From the NCBI RefSeq assembly GCF_000826105.1, contig NZ_CCYK01000004.1, forward strand, positions 124,001-188,000: 64,000 nt of DNA, written 5' to 3'. Shown here in pieces: positions 27,317 through 37,673 of the stretch (position 1 is its first letter; each line of letters opens with the position of its first letter). The translations under genes were made by a program, and so were the position numbers. Below the pieces are notes generated by a model. The model made no database searches. It saw nothing but the letters and a program-made list of their open reading frames with translations, and had not been told where the DNA came from. The stretch is from Pseudomonas massiliensis (lineage in GTDB: Bacteria; Pseudomonadota; Gammaproteobacteria; Pseudomonadales; Pseudomonadaceae).

Positions 27317-29362
27317 ATGAACATGCCTGGCCTGACTCGCAGCCTGCAGGGCTCACGCAGTACCGCCCAGATCGCCGGGCTGTTCGTGGCGCTGGTGATT
27401 CTTATCATGCTGCTGTTCGCCAACTTCGCCTACCTCAATACCCAGGCCAACCACGACAAGCAGTACATTGGCCATGCCGGTGAGCTGCGGGTGGTGTCCC
27501 AGCGTATCGCCAAGAGCGCGACCGAAGCGGCCACGGGGGAAGCCGAGGCGTTCCGCGAGCTGACCGCGGCGCGCAACGAATTCGATCGACGCTGGCGCTA
27601 CCTGCTCGATGGCGATGCCCATACCGGCCTTCCTCCGGCTCCCCATGCCGTGCATGAACAAATGCTCGCGGTGCAGCGGGATTGGGATCGGCTGCGACAA
27701 GGTGCCGATACCATTCTGGCCAGCGAGCAAACCGTACTTTCCCTGCATCAGGTAGCTGCCACCCTGGCCGAGACCGTGCCCCAGTTGCAGCTGGAGTCCG
27801 AGAAGGTCGTCGACAGTCTGCTACGTCGCGGGGCGCCGGCAGATCAAGTGGCCGTGGCCCAGCGCCAGTCGCTTCTGGCCGAGCGGATCCTTGGCTCGGT
27901 GAATACCGTATTGGCTGGCGACGAGAACGCGCCTCGGGCTGCCGAAGCGTTCGGCCGGGACGCCAATCGCTTCGGCGTCGTGCTCGACGGCATGCTCAAT
28001 GGCAGCGCTAGCCAAGGCATTCGTCAGGTAGCCGATCCGCTCGCCCGCGCCCGACTGCAGGAAATCGCCGAACTTTTTGCCTTCGTCTCGGGGTCGGTCG
28101 GAGAAATCCTTGAAACATCCCCTGAACTGTTCAAGGTTCGCGCTGCTGCCATTGATATCTTCAAGCTTTCCCAGACGTTGCTCGACGAGGCGTCACGCCT
28201 GGCCAGTGGTTTCGAATCCCTCGCCGCTGGCCGCCGCATGGATGTCGCAGGCGGCTACGTACTGGGTCTGCTGGCCTTGGCATCGATCATTCTGATGGCG
28301 GTGGTGATGGTCCGGGAAACCAACCGGCGACTGCGGGAAACCGCGCAGAAAAACGAGCGCAACCAGCATGCGATCATGCGCCTGCTCGATGAGATCGAGG
28401 GCTTGGCCGCCGGTGACCTGACCGTGACCGCGTCGGTGACCGAAGACTTCACCGGTGCCATCGCCGATTCCATCAACCACTCCATCGACCAGTTGCGTGG
28501 CCTGGTAGCCACCATCAATCGCGCCGCCGAGCGAGTGGCCACCGCGGTACAGGATACCCAGGGCACGGCCAGCCAGCTGGCCAAGGCGTCCGAACACCAG
28601 GCGCAGCAGATCAGCGAAGCGTCCAGAGCCATCGGCGACATGGCCGAATCGATCGACCATGTGTCGTTCAACGCCTACGAGTCAGCCAAGGTGGCCGAGC
28701 GTTCGGTGAACATTGCCAACAAAGGCAGCGAGACGGTGCATAACACCATCCAGGGCATGGACGTGATCCGCTTCCAGATCCAGGACACGTCCAAGCGTAT
28801 CAAGCGGCTCGGTGAGTCTTCCCAGGAAATCGGCGATATCGTGGGCTTGATCGATGACATCGCCGAGCAGACCAACATCCTGGCCCTGAACGCGGCGATC
28901 CAGGCGTCCATGGCCGGAGAAGCAGGTCGGGGCTTCGCGGTGGTCGCCGATGAAGTACAGCGGCTGGCGGAACGGTCATCGGCCGCCACCCGACAGATCG
29001 AGATGCTGGTGCGAGCGATCCAGGCCGATACCAACGAGGCGGTGATGTCCATGGAACAGACGACCTACGAAGTGGTGCGTGGCGCCCGCCTGGCCCAGGA
29101 CGCCGGTGTGGCGCTGGAAGAGATCGAAAGCGTGTCCCAGGACCTCGCGGCATTGATCCAGCGGATCTCCAACGCGGCCCAGCAGCAGACGTCCTCCTCG
29201 GGGCAGATCTCCCATACCATGGCGGTGATCCAGGAAATCACTACCCAGACTTCCGCCGACTCCACCGCCGCGGCCGAAAGCATGGGCAACCTGGCGCAGA
29301 TGGCCAGCGAGATGCGGCGGTCAGTGTCGGGCTTCACCTTGCCCGCCAACGATGGGAACTGA
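27317..29362 (+). CDS. pilJ: Type IV pilus methyl-accepting chemotaxis protein PilJ
   Basis: PilJ is the membrane receptor of the Chp system and in P. aeruginosa contacts pilin to report surface sensing. The 681-residue protein is close to the reference length. It has a membrane helix at about 21-41, a helical periplasmic module with [17 protein letters not shown], a second membrane helix at about 313-333, a HAMP-like linker, and a long cytoplasmic coiled coil. The hairpin tip reads [19 protein letters not shown], with [18 protein letters not shown]. No methyltransferase gene follows. Confidence 0.96.
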   Translation: MNMPGLTRSLQGSRSTAQIAGLFVALVILIMLLFANFAYLNTQANHDKQYIGHAGELRVVSQRIAKSATEAATGEAEAFRELTAARNEFDRRWRYLLDGDAHTGLPPAPHAVHEQMLAVQRDWDRLRQGADTILASEQTVLSLHQVAATLAETVPQLQLESEKVVDSLLRRGAPADQVAVAQRQSLLAERILGSVNTVLAGDENAPRAAEAFGRDANRFGVVLDGMLNGSASQGIRQVADPLARARLQEIAELFAFVSGSVGEILETSPELFKVRAAAIDIFKLSQTLLDEASRLASGFESLAAGRRMDVAGGYVLGLLALASIILMAVVMVRETNRRLRETAQKNERNQHAIMRLLDEIEGLAAGDLTVTASVTEDFTGAIADSINHSIDQLRGLVATINRAAERVATAVQDTQGTASQLAKASEHQAQQISEASRAIGDMAESIDHVSFNAYESAKVAERSVNIANKGSETVHNTIQGMDVIRFQIQDTSKRIKRLGESSQEIGDIVGLIDDIAEQTNILALNAAIQASMAGEAGRGFAVVADEVQRLAERSSAATRQIEMLVRAIQADTNEAVMSMEQTTYEVVRGARLAQDAGVALEEIESVSQDLAALIQRISNAAQQQTSSSGQISHTMAVIQEITTQTSADSTAAAESMGNLAQMASEMRRSVSGFTLPANDGN

Positions 29363-29425
29363 ACCCATGGGCGCCGATGGCGGTACCCCGGGCCGCGCCT
29401 GGCCCCGCCGACCGAGGGCAAGGGC

Positions 29426-32400
29426 ATGAACCTGGACAGGCACGGGCGCCCCGACATCGTAGGCCTGCAGTGGCTGCGGCCTGAACTTGCCACAACCCTG
29501 GCGCAGGCTCGCCAGGCCCTGGACGGCTCAGCCGACGAAACAGCACGCAGGCAGTGCGCCGAAGCGCTGCATGAGGTCGTCGCCGCGCTGGGATTCGTCA
29601 ATTTCCCCGGCGCGGCGCGCCTGGCCAGTGACCTGGAACGGCTGGCCCGCCTGACCCAACCTTCGCCGACGGCGCTGACGCTGTTGCGGCAGTTGATCGA
29701 CCGGCTCCCGGCCTATCTGGAGCGAGTGGTCGAGGCCCGGCAGGACCTGCCTTCGCTGCTGCACCCTTGGTTGAACGAGATCAGCGCCGCCTTTGGCGAG
29801 CCTGCCTTGCCTGCCGAGGCGCTGACCGCCCTGGTCGGCCCTCAGCATGCGCTGGAGCCGCTGGCGAGCATGCCTAGAGTAACCCCGGACAGGGCAGGGC
29901 TTGGCCCCTTGGTCGGTGCCCTTTGCGAAGAATTGTCCTTGAACAAGGCTCGCCTGGATCGTTACCTCAACGACCCCCACCGCGACCGCGATGGCCTGGG
30001 GGTGATCGCCCCTTCGCTGCGCCGAATCGCCGATGCCCTGGCGGTGCTGGGTTTCCAGCAACCACGGCGAGCGATCCTTGACCAGATGAGTACGGTGCAA
30101 GCGTTGGCCCAGGAGGAGTCGGACCTGGACGACGCCAGCGTTCTGGATGCCGCGGGTGCCTTGCTCTACGTCGAAGGGACCCTGGCCGGCATGGTCGGGC
30201 CGCAAGAGCGCGCCGCCGATGCCACGCAGGTCGCGCCTACGGAACTGGAGCGCATCCACCATCTGGCGATCGAAGAAGCTCTGACCGCCCTCGAGCGGAT
30301 CGAGCAATCCATCAGTGAATGTCTGGAAGGCGGCTGGGCAGTCTCGCGCCTTGCGCAGGTGCCTACCCAATTGCTCGAATTGCGCAGCGCCCTGGCCATG
30401 GTGCGCCCGGAAGCCCTGTTGCAGTTGCTTGGTGCCCTGGAACGTTATGCTCATGAGCGCCTGCTGCCGGCGACCGAGCGGCCCGCGGCGCGGGTGCTGG
30501 AAACCCTGGCCGATGCTCTGTGCGCGATCGAATGGATGCTGCGTCGCTGGATGGTCGACCCACGGGAAGCGGAGGAAGCGTTGTTGGCCAGCGCCCGCCA
30601 TGCCTTGGCCGGGTTGAGCAGTGATGCGACCGCCATGGCCGCTTCCAGCATCGCGCCCGCGCCAGCAGGGGTCTCGAATCCGCCCTTGGCCGAGCCGCTG
30701 GATGCGCAGCTGCTCGACATCTTCCACCACGAAGCCCGTACCTATGTGGAGATCCTGCGCGGCTTCTTGCGCAAGGCCATGGCGCCAGCGGCAGTGACCG
30801 ACGCCTTGCAGCGCGCGTTGCACACCCTCAAGGGTAGCGCCTTCATGGCCGGCGTTCCGGCGTTGGGCGAGCTGGCGGCGTCCATCTACCGGCTTTGCAA
30901 GGAGCGGCGGGCCCGAGAGCAAGCCTTGGACGCCGCTGACCTGGCGCTGTTGGGCACAGCGCTGGACATGCTCGAACAGGGCCTGGCCCAGGTCGCTCGG
31001 CATGCGCCCGAGGCTATTGAAAGGGCGGACCTGGCCACGCGTGTCGATGCCTTGCTTGGCACCGTTACAGGCGGCCGGGCTTGCGCTCAGGAGCAGGGCA
31101 CACGCGAGGCGCGCCGGATATTGCTGCGCGAGGGCATCGACGAGCTTGACCAGGCCCAGGAGTTGCTGACCTGCTGGCAGCGGACACCTGGCGGCTTCGC
31201 TGAGTTGACTGCGCTGCTGGAAGCCATCGAGCGTCTAGGGGAACAGGCGCACCTGGCTGAGCTTCCTGCCATGGATGCGCTCTGCGAGGCCTTGCTCGAT
31301 CTGTACGGCGCGGTCGAGGAAGGCAGCCTCAGTGCCGATGAGGCATTGCTCAGCGATGCCCGGCAGGCACAGGAGGCACTGTACGACCAGTTCGACGAAT
31401 TGGCGGCGGGGCAATCGCTGACGCCTGGAGACGAGGCGCTGAAGCGACTCCGGCATTGGCTGGGCCTGGCCCTTGCGCCGAATGAGCTGGGCATCGTCCG
31501 CCCAAGTGGCGCGATGCCCTTGCCCAACAGAACCTGGCCCGAGGTCGGTCCCACTGACCAACCCAGCCTGGCCTGCCTTTTCCGCGCTGAAGCCAGCGAC
31601 CTGCTCGACAATGCCGACGATGCGCTGCGCTCATGGCTCCAAGGGGTCGAGCGTGAGGCGGCCTTGGCCGCCTTAAAGCGTGACCTGGATACCCTGGCAG
31701 GCGGCGCCCGGCTGGCTGGGTTCCTGCCGTTGGCTGATTTTGCGGCCAGCCTGCGCGACCTCTACCCACGCCTGGACCATTCCGAAGAAGAGCGGGCCCG
31801 TGCCCGTCAGGCCCACGAGCGCCTGCGCTACTGGCTTGATCAACTCGAAGCCACCGCAAGCGAGATACCCGTGGAGCACTGGCTGGCTGAGCTCCATGCA
31901 CCCTTCGAGGGTGAAGCGTCGGAAGCCCTGGCCAGTGACGAGCAGGAGTTGCTGCACGTTTTCCTCGAGGAAGGCGCGGACCTTATCGAGGCCGCGGGCG
32001 CCGCCCTGGCTCGCTGGCAAGCGGAGCCGGCCAATGCTCTGGAGGTGGAAAACCTGCTACGTGACCTGCACACCCTCAAAGGTGGCGCGCGCATGGCTGA
32101 AGTAGGCCCGGTGGGCGACCTGGCCCATGAGCTGGAAACGCTCTACGAGCGGATCTCTACCGGAGAGCTTCCCATCGCCCCTGCGTTGTTCAAGCTGTTG
32201 CACAAGGGGCACGATCGCCTCGCGCTGATGCTTGACGCTGCACGCTCGGGTGAGCCGGCCCCGGTGGACGATGCCCTGCTGCAAAGCATCCAGGGTTACG
32301 GAAGCCGTCTGCTGCCCCCTGCGCGGGAGCCCGCGCGCACGGCGGTGGGCGATCTTGCCCCGGCATCCGAGCGCGGTACCAGTGACCAGGTGAAGGTCGC

Positions 32401-34195
32401 GGCACTGATGCTCGAGGACCTGGCCAACCTTGCCGGTGAAGCGTCCATCATCCGGGGGCGGGTCGAGCAACAGGTGAACGACGGGCAAACCGCGTTGCTG
32501 GAAATGGAAACGACCTTGGCGCGCATGCGCGACCATCTGGTACATCTGGATAGCGAGACCTTGCAGCCCCTGCCAGGGCGTGGCGCAAGCGCGCCCGAAG
32601 ACGGCTTCGACCCGCTGGAGCTGGAACGCCAGACTCACCTGCGTGAGCTGAGCCGAGCGTTGCTCGAAGCTGTATCGGACCTTTCCGACCTGCGTGACAC
32701 CCTGGCCACGCAGACCCAGGATGCCCAGCGCTTGCTGGCCCAGCAGGGGCGCATCTGTTCGGGGCTGCAGGAAGGCCTGATGCGCACTCGCATGGTCCCC
32801 TTTGCCAGGGTGCTGCCACGCTTGCAGCGTATCGTGCGGCAAGTCGCTGAAGAACTGGGCAAGGAGGTGGAATTCGAAACCAGCGATACCGAAGTCGAGA
32901 TGGACCGCACCGTGCTCGAGCGGATGATCGCGCCTCTGGAGCACATGCTGCGTAACGCGATCGACCATGGCCTGGAATCGGCCGAGGGCCGCCGCGCCGC
33001 CGGCAAGCCCGAGCGCGGACTGGTGACGCTGCGGGTAGCCCATGAGGGCGGTGAGATCGTGATCGAAATGATCGACGACGGCGCGGGCATTCCGCTGGAC
33101 GCCGTGCGGGCGAAAGCGACCAAGCGAGGGTTGCTGGACCCGGCTAGCGACTTGCCCGATCACGACGTGCTTCAGTTCATTCTTCAGCCGGGTTTTTCGA
33201 CTGCCCAGAAGATCACCCAGATTTCCGGGCGTGGCCTGGGCATGGACGTCGTCCATGAAGAGGTCAAGCAACTGGGTGGAACCATGATCATCGACAGCCG
33301 GGTGGGAAGCGGCGCGCGTTTCGTGATCCGGTTGCCGTTCAGCGTGTCGGTCAACCGGGCCCTGATGGTGCAATGCGGCGAGGAGTTGTTCGCGGTGCCG
33401 CTGAACAGCATTGAAGGCATCGTGCGAGTGGATGCCCAGGAGCTGGAAGCTGCCTATGCTGCCCAGCCACCACGTTACCGTTTCTCTGGCTTGTCCTACG
33501 ACCTGCGCTACCTGGGCGAGGTCCTGGATGCCTCGGCGCGGCCAGAGACGATCAACCGTGACCTGCCGCAGCCGCTGATGCTGATTCGCGCACCGGATCA
33601 TCAGGTTGCCGTGCATGTGGATGCCCTGGCCGGGGCCAGGGAGATCGTGGTGAAAAGCCTGGGGCCACAGTTCGCCGCTTTGCCAGGGGTGAGCGGCGCC
33701 ACTTTGCTGGGTGACGGGCGAGTGGTGCTGATCCTGGACCTGCTCGCCCAGATTCGGGCGGCACACGTGCGTCCGGCGCCCAGGCTGAGTCCTGAAGTGC
33801 GTTACGACACGCCAGCCACCAGGCCGCCCTTGGCCATGGTGGTCGATGATTCAGTGACGGTGCGCAAGGTCACGGGGCGCTTGTTGGAGCGTCATGGGGT
33901 GCGGGTGATCACCGCTCGGGATGGAGTCGAAGCCTTGCATGCTCTGGCCGAACACCAGCCAGACGTGCTGTTGGTGGATATCGAGATGCCGCGCATGGAC
34001 GGCTTCGAATTGGTGAGCCAGCTCAAGTCCGAGCCCAGGTTGGCGGCAATCCCGGTGATCATGATCACGTCCCGTACTGGCGAGAAGCACCGCCAGCGGG
34101 CAATGGCCCTGGGCGTCAGCGAATTCCTGGGCAAGCCTTATCAGGAATCCCAGCTGTTGCACCTGGTTCGCTTCTGGAGCAGCCAACATGCCTGA
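29426..34195 (+). CDS. chpA: Chemosensory hybrid histidine kinase ChpA/PilL
   Basis: ChpA is the CheA-type kinase that phosphorylates PilG and PilH. The 1589-residue protein is much shorter than the roughly 2500-residue P. aeruginosa protein. Canonical Hpt histidines are H466 (HTLKGSAFMAG) and H882 (HTLKGGARMAE); a third site has D755 where histidine is expected (DTLAGGARLAG). Then come the dimerisation helices, an HATPase domain (N box at 1177, NAIDHGLE; GRGLGMDVV), a CheW-like domain, and a C-terminal receiver with phospho-acceptor D1518. It overlaps chpC by eight bases. Confidence 0.94.
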   Translation: MNLDRHGRPDIVGLQWLRPELATTLAQARQALDGSADETARRQCAEALHEVVAALGFVNFPGAARLASDLERLARLTQPSPTALTLLRQLIDRLPAYLERVVEARQDLPSLLHPWLNEISAAFGEPALPAEALTALVGPQHALEPLASMPRVTPDRAGLGPLVGALCEELSLNKARLDRYLNDPHRDRDGLGVIAPSLRRIADALAVLGFQQPRRAILDQMSTVQALAQEESDLDDASVLDAAGALLYVEGTLAGMVGPQERAADATQVAPTELERIHHLAIEEALTALERIEQSISECLEGGWAVSRLAQVPTQLLELRSALAMVRPEALLQLLGALERYAHERLLPATERPAARVLETLADALCAIEWMLRRWMVDPREAEEALLASARHALAGLSSDATAMAASSIAPAPAGVSNPPLAEPLDAQLLDIFHHEARTYVEILRGFLRKAMAPAAVTDALQRALHTLKGSAFMAGVPALGELAASIYRLCKERRAREQALDAADLALLGTALDMLEQGLAQVARHAPEAIERADLATRVDALLGTVTGGRACAQEQGTREARRILLREGIDELDQAQELLTCWQRTPGGFAELTALLEAIERLGEQAHLAELPAMDALCEALLDLYGAVEEGSLSADEALLSDARQAQEALYDQFDELAAGQSLTPGDEALKRLRHWLGLALAPNELGIVRPSGAMPLPNRTWPEVGPTDQPSLACLFRAEASDLLDNADDALRSWLQGVEREAALAALKRDLDTLAGGARLAGFLPLADFAASLRDLYPRLDHSEEERARARQAHERLRYWLDQLEATASEIPVEHWLAELHAPFEGEASEALASDEQELLHVFLEEGADLIEAAGAALARWQAEPANALEVENLLRDLHTLKGGARMAEVGPVGDLAHELETLYERISTGELPIAPALFKLLHKGHDRLALMLDAARSGEPAPVDDALLQSIQGYGSRLLPPAREPARTAVGDLAPASERGTSDQVKVAALMLEDLANLAGEASIIRGRVEQQVNDGQTALLEMETTLARMRDHLVHLDSETLQPLPGRGASAPEDGFDPLELERQTHLRELSRALLEAVSDLSDLRDTLATQTQDAQRLLAQQGRICSGLQEGLMRTRMVPFARVLPRLQRIVRQVAEELGKEVEFETSDTEVEMDRTVLERMIAPLEHMLRNAIDHGLESAEGRRAAGKPERGLVTLRVAHEGGEIVIEMIDDGAGIPLDAVRAKATKRGLLDPASDLPDHDVLQFILQPGFSTAQKITQISGRGLGMDVVHEEVKQLGGTMIIDSRVGSGARFVIRLPFSVSVNRALMVQCGEELFAVPLNSIEGIVRVDAQELEAAYAAQPPRYRFSGLSYDLRYLGEVLDASARPETINRDLPQPLMLIRAPDHQVAVHVDALAGAREIVVKSLGPQFAALPGVSGATLLGDGRVVLILDLLAQIRAAHVRPAPRLSPEVRYDTPATRPPLAMVVDDSVTVRKVTGRLLERHGVRVITARDGVEALHALAEHQPDVLLVDIEMPRMDGFELVSQLKSEPRLAAIPVIMITSRTGEKHRQRAMALGVSEFLGKPYQESQLLHLVRFWSSQHA

Positions 34196-34646
34196 CCGGA
34201 TATTTTCACGGCGGGAAGCCCTGAACGTGCTGCTATTGCCCCTGGCTGGCCGGCAATTGATGGTGCCGGACGTAGCGGTAGCCGAACTCATTGGCTACCG
34301 GCCCAGGGACGCCGCAGGCCGGGCCGCGCCTTGGGACCTGGGGGATATCCCCTGGCGGGGACGCCAATTGCCCCTGGTCAGTTTCGAGGCTGCCTGCGGA
34401 CAGCCCTTGCCCCGCGGCGAGCGGGTGCGCGTGGCAGTAATGCATGGGGTAGGCGAACGGCTGCCGTTCTTTGCCCTATTGATGCAGGGCATTCCACGCA
34501 CGCTGAAGGTCGACAGCCAGCTGAGCTACGTTGACGTGCCACTGGCGCCCCTGGAGCTGGCGGCCGTTCTGGTCGGCCAGGATGCAGTGCGGGTGCCAGA
34601 CCTGGATGGCCTGGCTACCCTGGTCCTCAATGGCCGTCCTGGCTGA
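34188..34646 (+). CDS. chpC: CheW-like coupling protein ChpC
   Basis: The 152-residue protein is a CheW-domain adaptor with LLLPLAGRQLMVPDVAVAELIGY, WRGRQLPLVSFEAACG and VGERLPFFALLMQGIP. In P. aeruginosa ChpC links additional inputs to ChpA. Its ATG lies inside the end of chpA (eight-base overlap). It ends the cluster and its last 20 bases overlap the convergent rsmE gene. chpB (methylesterase) is absent between chpA and chpC. Confidence 0.9.
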   Translation: MPDRIFSRREALNVLLLPLAGRQLMVPDVAVAELIGYRPRDAAGRAAPWDLGDIPWRGRQLPLVSFEAACGQPLPRGERVRVAVMHGVGERLPFFALLMQGIPRTLKVDSQLSYVDVPLAPLELAAVLVGQDAVRVPDLDGLATLVLNGRPG

Positions 34647-35361
34647 AGTCGCCCCACAGCTGCTGAGCCACGGCCAGGGCGACCACGGGCGCGGTTTCCG
34701 TCCGTAATACCCGAGGCCCCAGACGCGCGGGTTGAAAGCCGGCCTGGCGCGCTTGCTGGACTTCCTTTTCGCTCAAGCCGCCCTCCGGGCCGATCAGGAA
34801 CGCCAGGGAGCCTGGGGCCGGGTGACGGGTCAGCGGCTCGGCAACCGGGTGCAGTACCAGCTTCAGCTCGGCTTCGCACTGATCGAGCCAGTCCGTCAAG
34901 GGCAGGGGTGGATGAATCAGCGGCACTCGGGAACGACCGCTTTGTTCGCAGGCGCTGATCGCCACCTGGCGCCAGTGGGCCAGGCGTTTGTCTGCGCGCT
35001 CGTCCTTCAGGCGCACTTCGCACCGTTGGGTGAGGATCGGCGTGAGCTCCGCCACGCCCAGTTCGGTTGCCTTCTGGATGGCCCAGTCCATCCGTTCGCC
35101 GCGGGACAACCCTTGACCCAGGTGAATCGTCAGCGAAGATTCCGGCAGGCCGGGTAACACCTCATCGACGCGAACGCTCAAGGCTTTCTTGCCCACGTGC
35201 AGCAGCGTGGCCAGGTACTCCTGGCCGAGGCCATCGAACAGCTGGACGCGATCGCCTTCGGCCAGGCGCAGCACGCGGCCGATGTAATGAGCCTGGGCCT
35301 CGGGAAGCAGGTGCTCGCCCAGGGACAGGGGAAGGTCGACATGGAAGCGGGAAAGTCTCAT
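34627..35361 (-). CDS. rsmE: 16S rRNA (uracil-1498-N3)-methyltransferase RsmE
   Basis: RsmE methylates U1498 in the ribosomal decoding centre. The 244-residue SPOUT protein opens with MRLSRFHVDLPL and a PUA-like region. It carries QKATELGVAELTPILTQRCEV, WRQVAISACEQSGRSRVP and the trefoil-knot SAM site LAFLIGPEGGLSEKEV with LGPRVLRTETAPVVAL. Length matches the family. The gene is followed convergently by chpC with a 20-base overlap. Confidence 0.97.
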   Translation of the reverse strand: MRLSRFHVDLPLSLGEHLLPEAQAHYIGRVLRLAEGDRVQLFDGLGQEYLATLLHVGKKALSVRVDEVLPGLPESSLTIHLGQGLSRGERMDWAIQKATELGVAELTPILTQRCEVRLKDERADKRLAHWRQVAISACEQSGRSRVPLIHPPLPLTDWLDQCEAELKLVLHPVAEPLTRHPAPGSLAFLIGPEGGLSEKEVQQARQAGFQPARLGPRVLRTETAPVVALAVAQQLWGDFSQDGH

Positions 35362-35397
35362 GAGCCTGGTCGCTGATTAAAGGAAAATGCCAAGGGC

Positions 35398-36804
35398 CTA
35401 GCCCGGATCACGGAAATTCGCCGGCCCAGCCGCCGGCACGCTGACCGACGCGCCCTGCCGGGTAGCCATGTCGATGCCTTCGCTGGCCACCTCGGCCAGG
35501 AAGTCGATCTGTTCCGGGGTAATCACATAAGGCGGCAGGAAATACACTACGCTACCCAGCGGGCGCAGCAGGGCGCCACGGGTCAAGGCATGCTCGAATA
35601 CCCGCAACCCGCGTCGCTCCTGCCAAGGGTAGGGCTGGCGGCTGGCCTTGTCCTGTACCATCTCGATGGCCAGGACCATCCCGGTCTGGCGCACCTCCGC
35701 CACATGAGGGTGATCAGCCAGGTGCGCGGTTGCCGTAGCCATGCGCCGGGCCAGCGCCTGGTTGCGCTCGATGACCTGGTCCTGTTCGAAGATGTCCAGT
35801 GTGGCCAGCGCGGCGGCGCAGGCCAACGGGTTGCCCGTGTAGCTGTGCGAATGCAGGAAGGCACGCAGGGTGGAATAGTCGTCGTAGAACGCCTGATACA
35901 CCTCGTCGGTGGTCAGGCAGGCGGCCAGGGGCAGGTACCCCCCTGTCAGCGCCTTGGAAAGGCAAAGGAAATCCGGGCGAATGCCGGCCTGCTCGCAGGC
36001 GAACAGGGTTCCAGTGCGGCCGAAGCCTACCGCGATTTCGTCATGGATCAGGTGCACGCCGTAGCGGTCGCAGGCCTCGCGCAGCAGTCGCAGGTACACC
36101 GGATGGTACATGCGCATGCCGCCGGCACCCTGGATCAGCGGCTCGATGATGACCGCGGCCACGCTTTCGTGGTGCTCGGCCAGGGTTTGTTCCATGGCCG
36201 CGAACAGCGTGCGCGAATGGTCTTCCCAGCTCGTGCCTTCAGGGCGCAGATAGCAATCCGGGCTCGGTACCTTGAGCGTATCGAGCAGCAAGGCCTTGTA
36301 GGTTTCCGTGAACAGCGGCACGTCACCTACGGACATGGCCGCGATGGTTTCGCCGTGATAGCTGTTGGTGAGGGTGACGAAGCGCCTTTTCTTCGACTGG
36401 CCGCGGTTGAGCCAGTAGTGGTAGCTCATCTTGAGCGCCACTTCGATGCACGAGGAGCCATTGTCTGCGTAGAACACCCGGTCCAGGCCGGCCGGAGTGA
36501 TCTTGACCAGGCGCTCGGACAGCTCGATGACCGGGGCGTGGCTGAACCCTGCCAGGATGACATGTTCCAGCTGGTCGACCTGATCCTTGATGCGCTGGTT
36601 TATCCGCGGGTTGGCGTGGCCGAACACGTTGACCCACCAGGAGCTGACCGCATCCAGATAGCGCTTGCCATCGAAGTCTTCCAGCCACACGCCATCACCA
36701 CGCTTGATCGGGATGACAGGCAGCCGTTCGTGGTCTTTCATCTGGGTGCAGGGGTGCCATAGCACGTCCAGGTCCCGGTCCATCCAGTGTTGATTGAGAC
36801 TCAA
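35398..36804 (-). CDS. bioA: Adenosylmethionine-8-amino-7-oxononanoate aminotransferase BioA
   Basis: BioA transfers an amino group from S-adenosylmethionine to KAPA in biotin synthesis. The class III PLP aminotransferase shows LWHPCTQMKDHE, SSWWVNVFGHANPRIN, SYHGETIAAMSVGD, the aspartate pocket HDEIAVGFGRTG and the PLP lysine in LCLSKALTGGYLPLA. The best start appears to be TTG at 36804 (GGAG seven bases upstream, 468 residues); TTG at 36810 is too close to that site, and ATG at 36783 would cut conserved residues. It stands apart from other bio genes. Confidence 0.94.
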   Translation of the reverse strand: MSLNQHWMDRDLDVLWHPCTQMKDHERLPVIPIKRGDGVWLEDFDGKRYLDAVSSWWVNVFGHANPRINQRIKDQVDQLEHVILAGFSHAPVIELSERLVKITPAGLDRVFYADNGSSCIEVALKMSYHYWLNRGQSKKRRFVTLTNSYHGETIAAMSVGDVPLFTETYKALLLDTLKVPSPDCYLRPEGTSWEDHSRTLFAAMEQTLAEHHESVAAVIIEPLIQGAGGMRMYHPVYLRLLREACDRYGVHLIHDEIAVGFGRTGTLFACEQAGIRPDFLCLSKALTGGYLPLAACLTTDEVYQAFYDDYSTLRAFLHSHSYTGNPLACAAALATLDIFEQDQVIERNQALARRMATATAHLADHPHVAEVRQTGMVLAIEMVQDKASRQPYPWQERRGLRVFEHALTRGALLRPLGSVVYFLPPYVITPEQIDFLAEVASEGIDMATRQGASVSVPAAGPANFRDPG

Positions 36805-36991
36805 GGTCAAGCTCCGTGGCGCCTATGGTACAGGGCCGCTGAAAAATAAAGACGCAAGCCTATGCAATGCCGCCGCGGCGAACAACCCATAAACTCAGGG
36901 AGTGACTTGCGTCATGGCGCCGCGCTGGCAGGCGGCGTATCACAACTCTTGCCTGGATTAACCTTGCCTTAACGGCAGTAGAGCATTATTC

Positions 36992-37043
36992 CTATCGTTA
37001 CTCTCGATAGTTTGAAGCGAAATTTTCCGCTTTTTTTCGATAG
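36992..37043. promoter_or_regulatory. Inverted CTATCG/CGATAG repeats upstream of cytochrome b561
   Basis: CTATCG (36992-36997) pairs with CGATAG (37005-37010), and a third CGATAG copy sits at 37038-37043, between bioA and the divergent cytochrome b561 gene. The spacing could suit an operator, but no cognate regulator is adjacent. The remainder of 36805-37086 shows nothing else. Confidence 0.3.
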
Positions 37044-37086
37044 GTAAGCCGCTACTCTTCCGCCATCGACTTCAAGGAACGCTGTC

Positions 37087-37638
37087 ATGCAGCTTCGCAA
37101 TTCTCCCTCACGCTATGGTGCCGTCAGCCTCTTCCTGCATTGGGGTGTGGCACTCGCGGTATTCGGCATGTTCGCCCTGGGCCTCTGGATGGTCGGACTC
37201 GGCTATTACGACCCCTGGCGCAAGGCCGCGCCAGACCTGCACAAAAGCATTGGCCTGGTGCTGTTCTTCTTCATGCTGCTGCGGGCAATCTGGCGGGTCG
37301 TCAGCCCGCCGCCGCCACCAACGCCCAACCAGGGCAAGCCCACTCGGGTAGCTGCCGTGGCGGTGCATATGTTCCTGTACCTAGACCTGTTCCTGGTCAT
37401 GATTACCGGCTACCTGATCTCCACCGCCGATGGCGTAGGCATTTCAGTGTTCGGCTGGTTCCAGATTCCAGCGGCCTTCAGCGGCATCGAGAACCAGGCG
37501 GAGCGGGCAGGCGATATTCACCTCTACCTGGCCTGGGCACTGGTCGTTTTCTCCGTACTGCATGGCCTGGCCGCGCTCAAACACCATTTCGTCGACCGGG
37601 ATGCCACCTTGGTGCGCATGCTGGGCCGCCGCGCTTGA
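37087..37638 (+). CDS. Cytochrome b561 family protein
   Basis: The 183-residue inner-membrane protein has four hydrophobic helices, with heme-ligand-type histidines in [17 protein letters not shown] (helix 1), [17 protein letters not shown] (helix 2), the [14 protein letters not shown] helix and [12 protein letters not shown]. This fits the bacterial diheme b561 (CybB) family, which oxidises quinol or superoxide. It is followed 36 bases later by yceI, a pairing common in Proteobacteria. The electron donor is unknown. Confidence 0.92.
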   Translation: MQLRNSPSRYGAVSLFLHWGVALAVFGMFALGLWMVGLGYYDPWRKAAPDLHKSIGLVLFFFMLLRAIWRVVSPPPPPTPNQGKPTRVAAVAVHMFLYLDLFLVMITGYLISTADGVGISVFGWFQIPAAFSGIENQAERAGDIHLYLAWALVVFSVLHGLAALKHHFVDRDATLVRMLGRRA

Positions 37639-37673
37639 CTGCAATGACCTACTCACGAAAAGGAAACCCTCTC

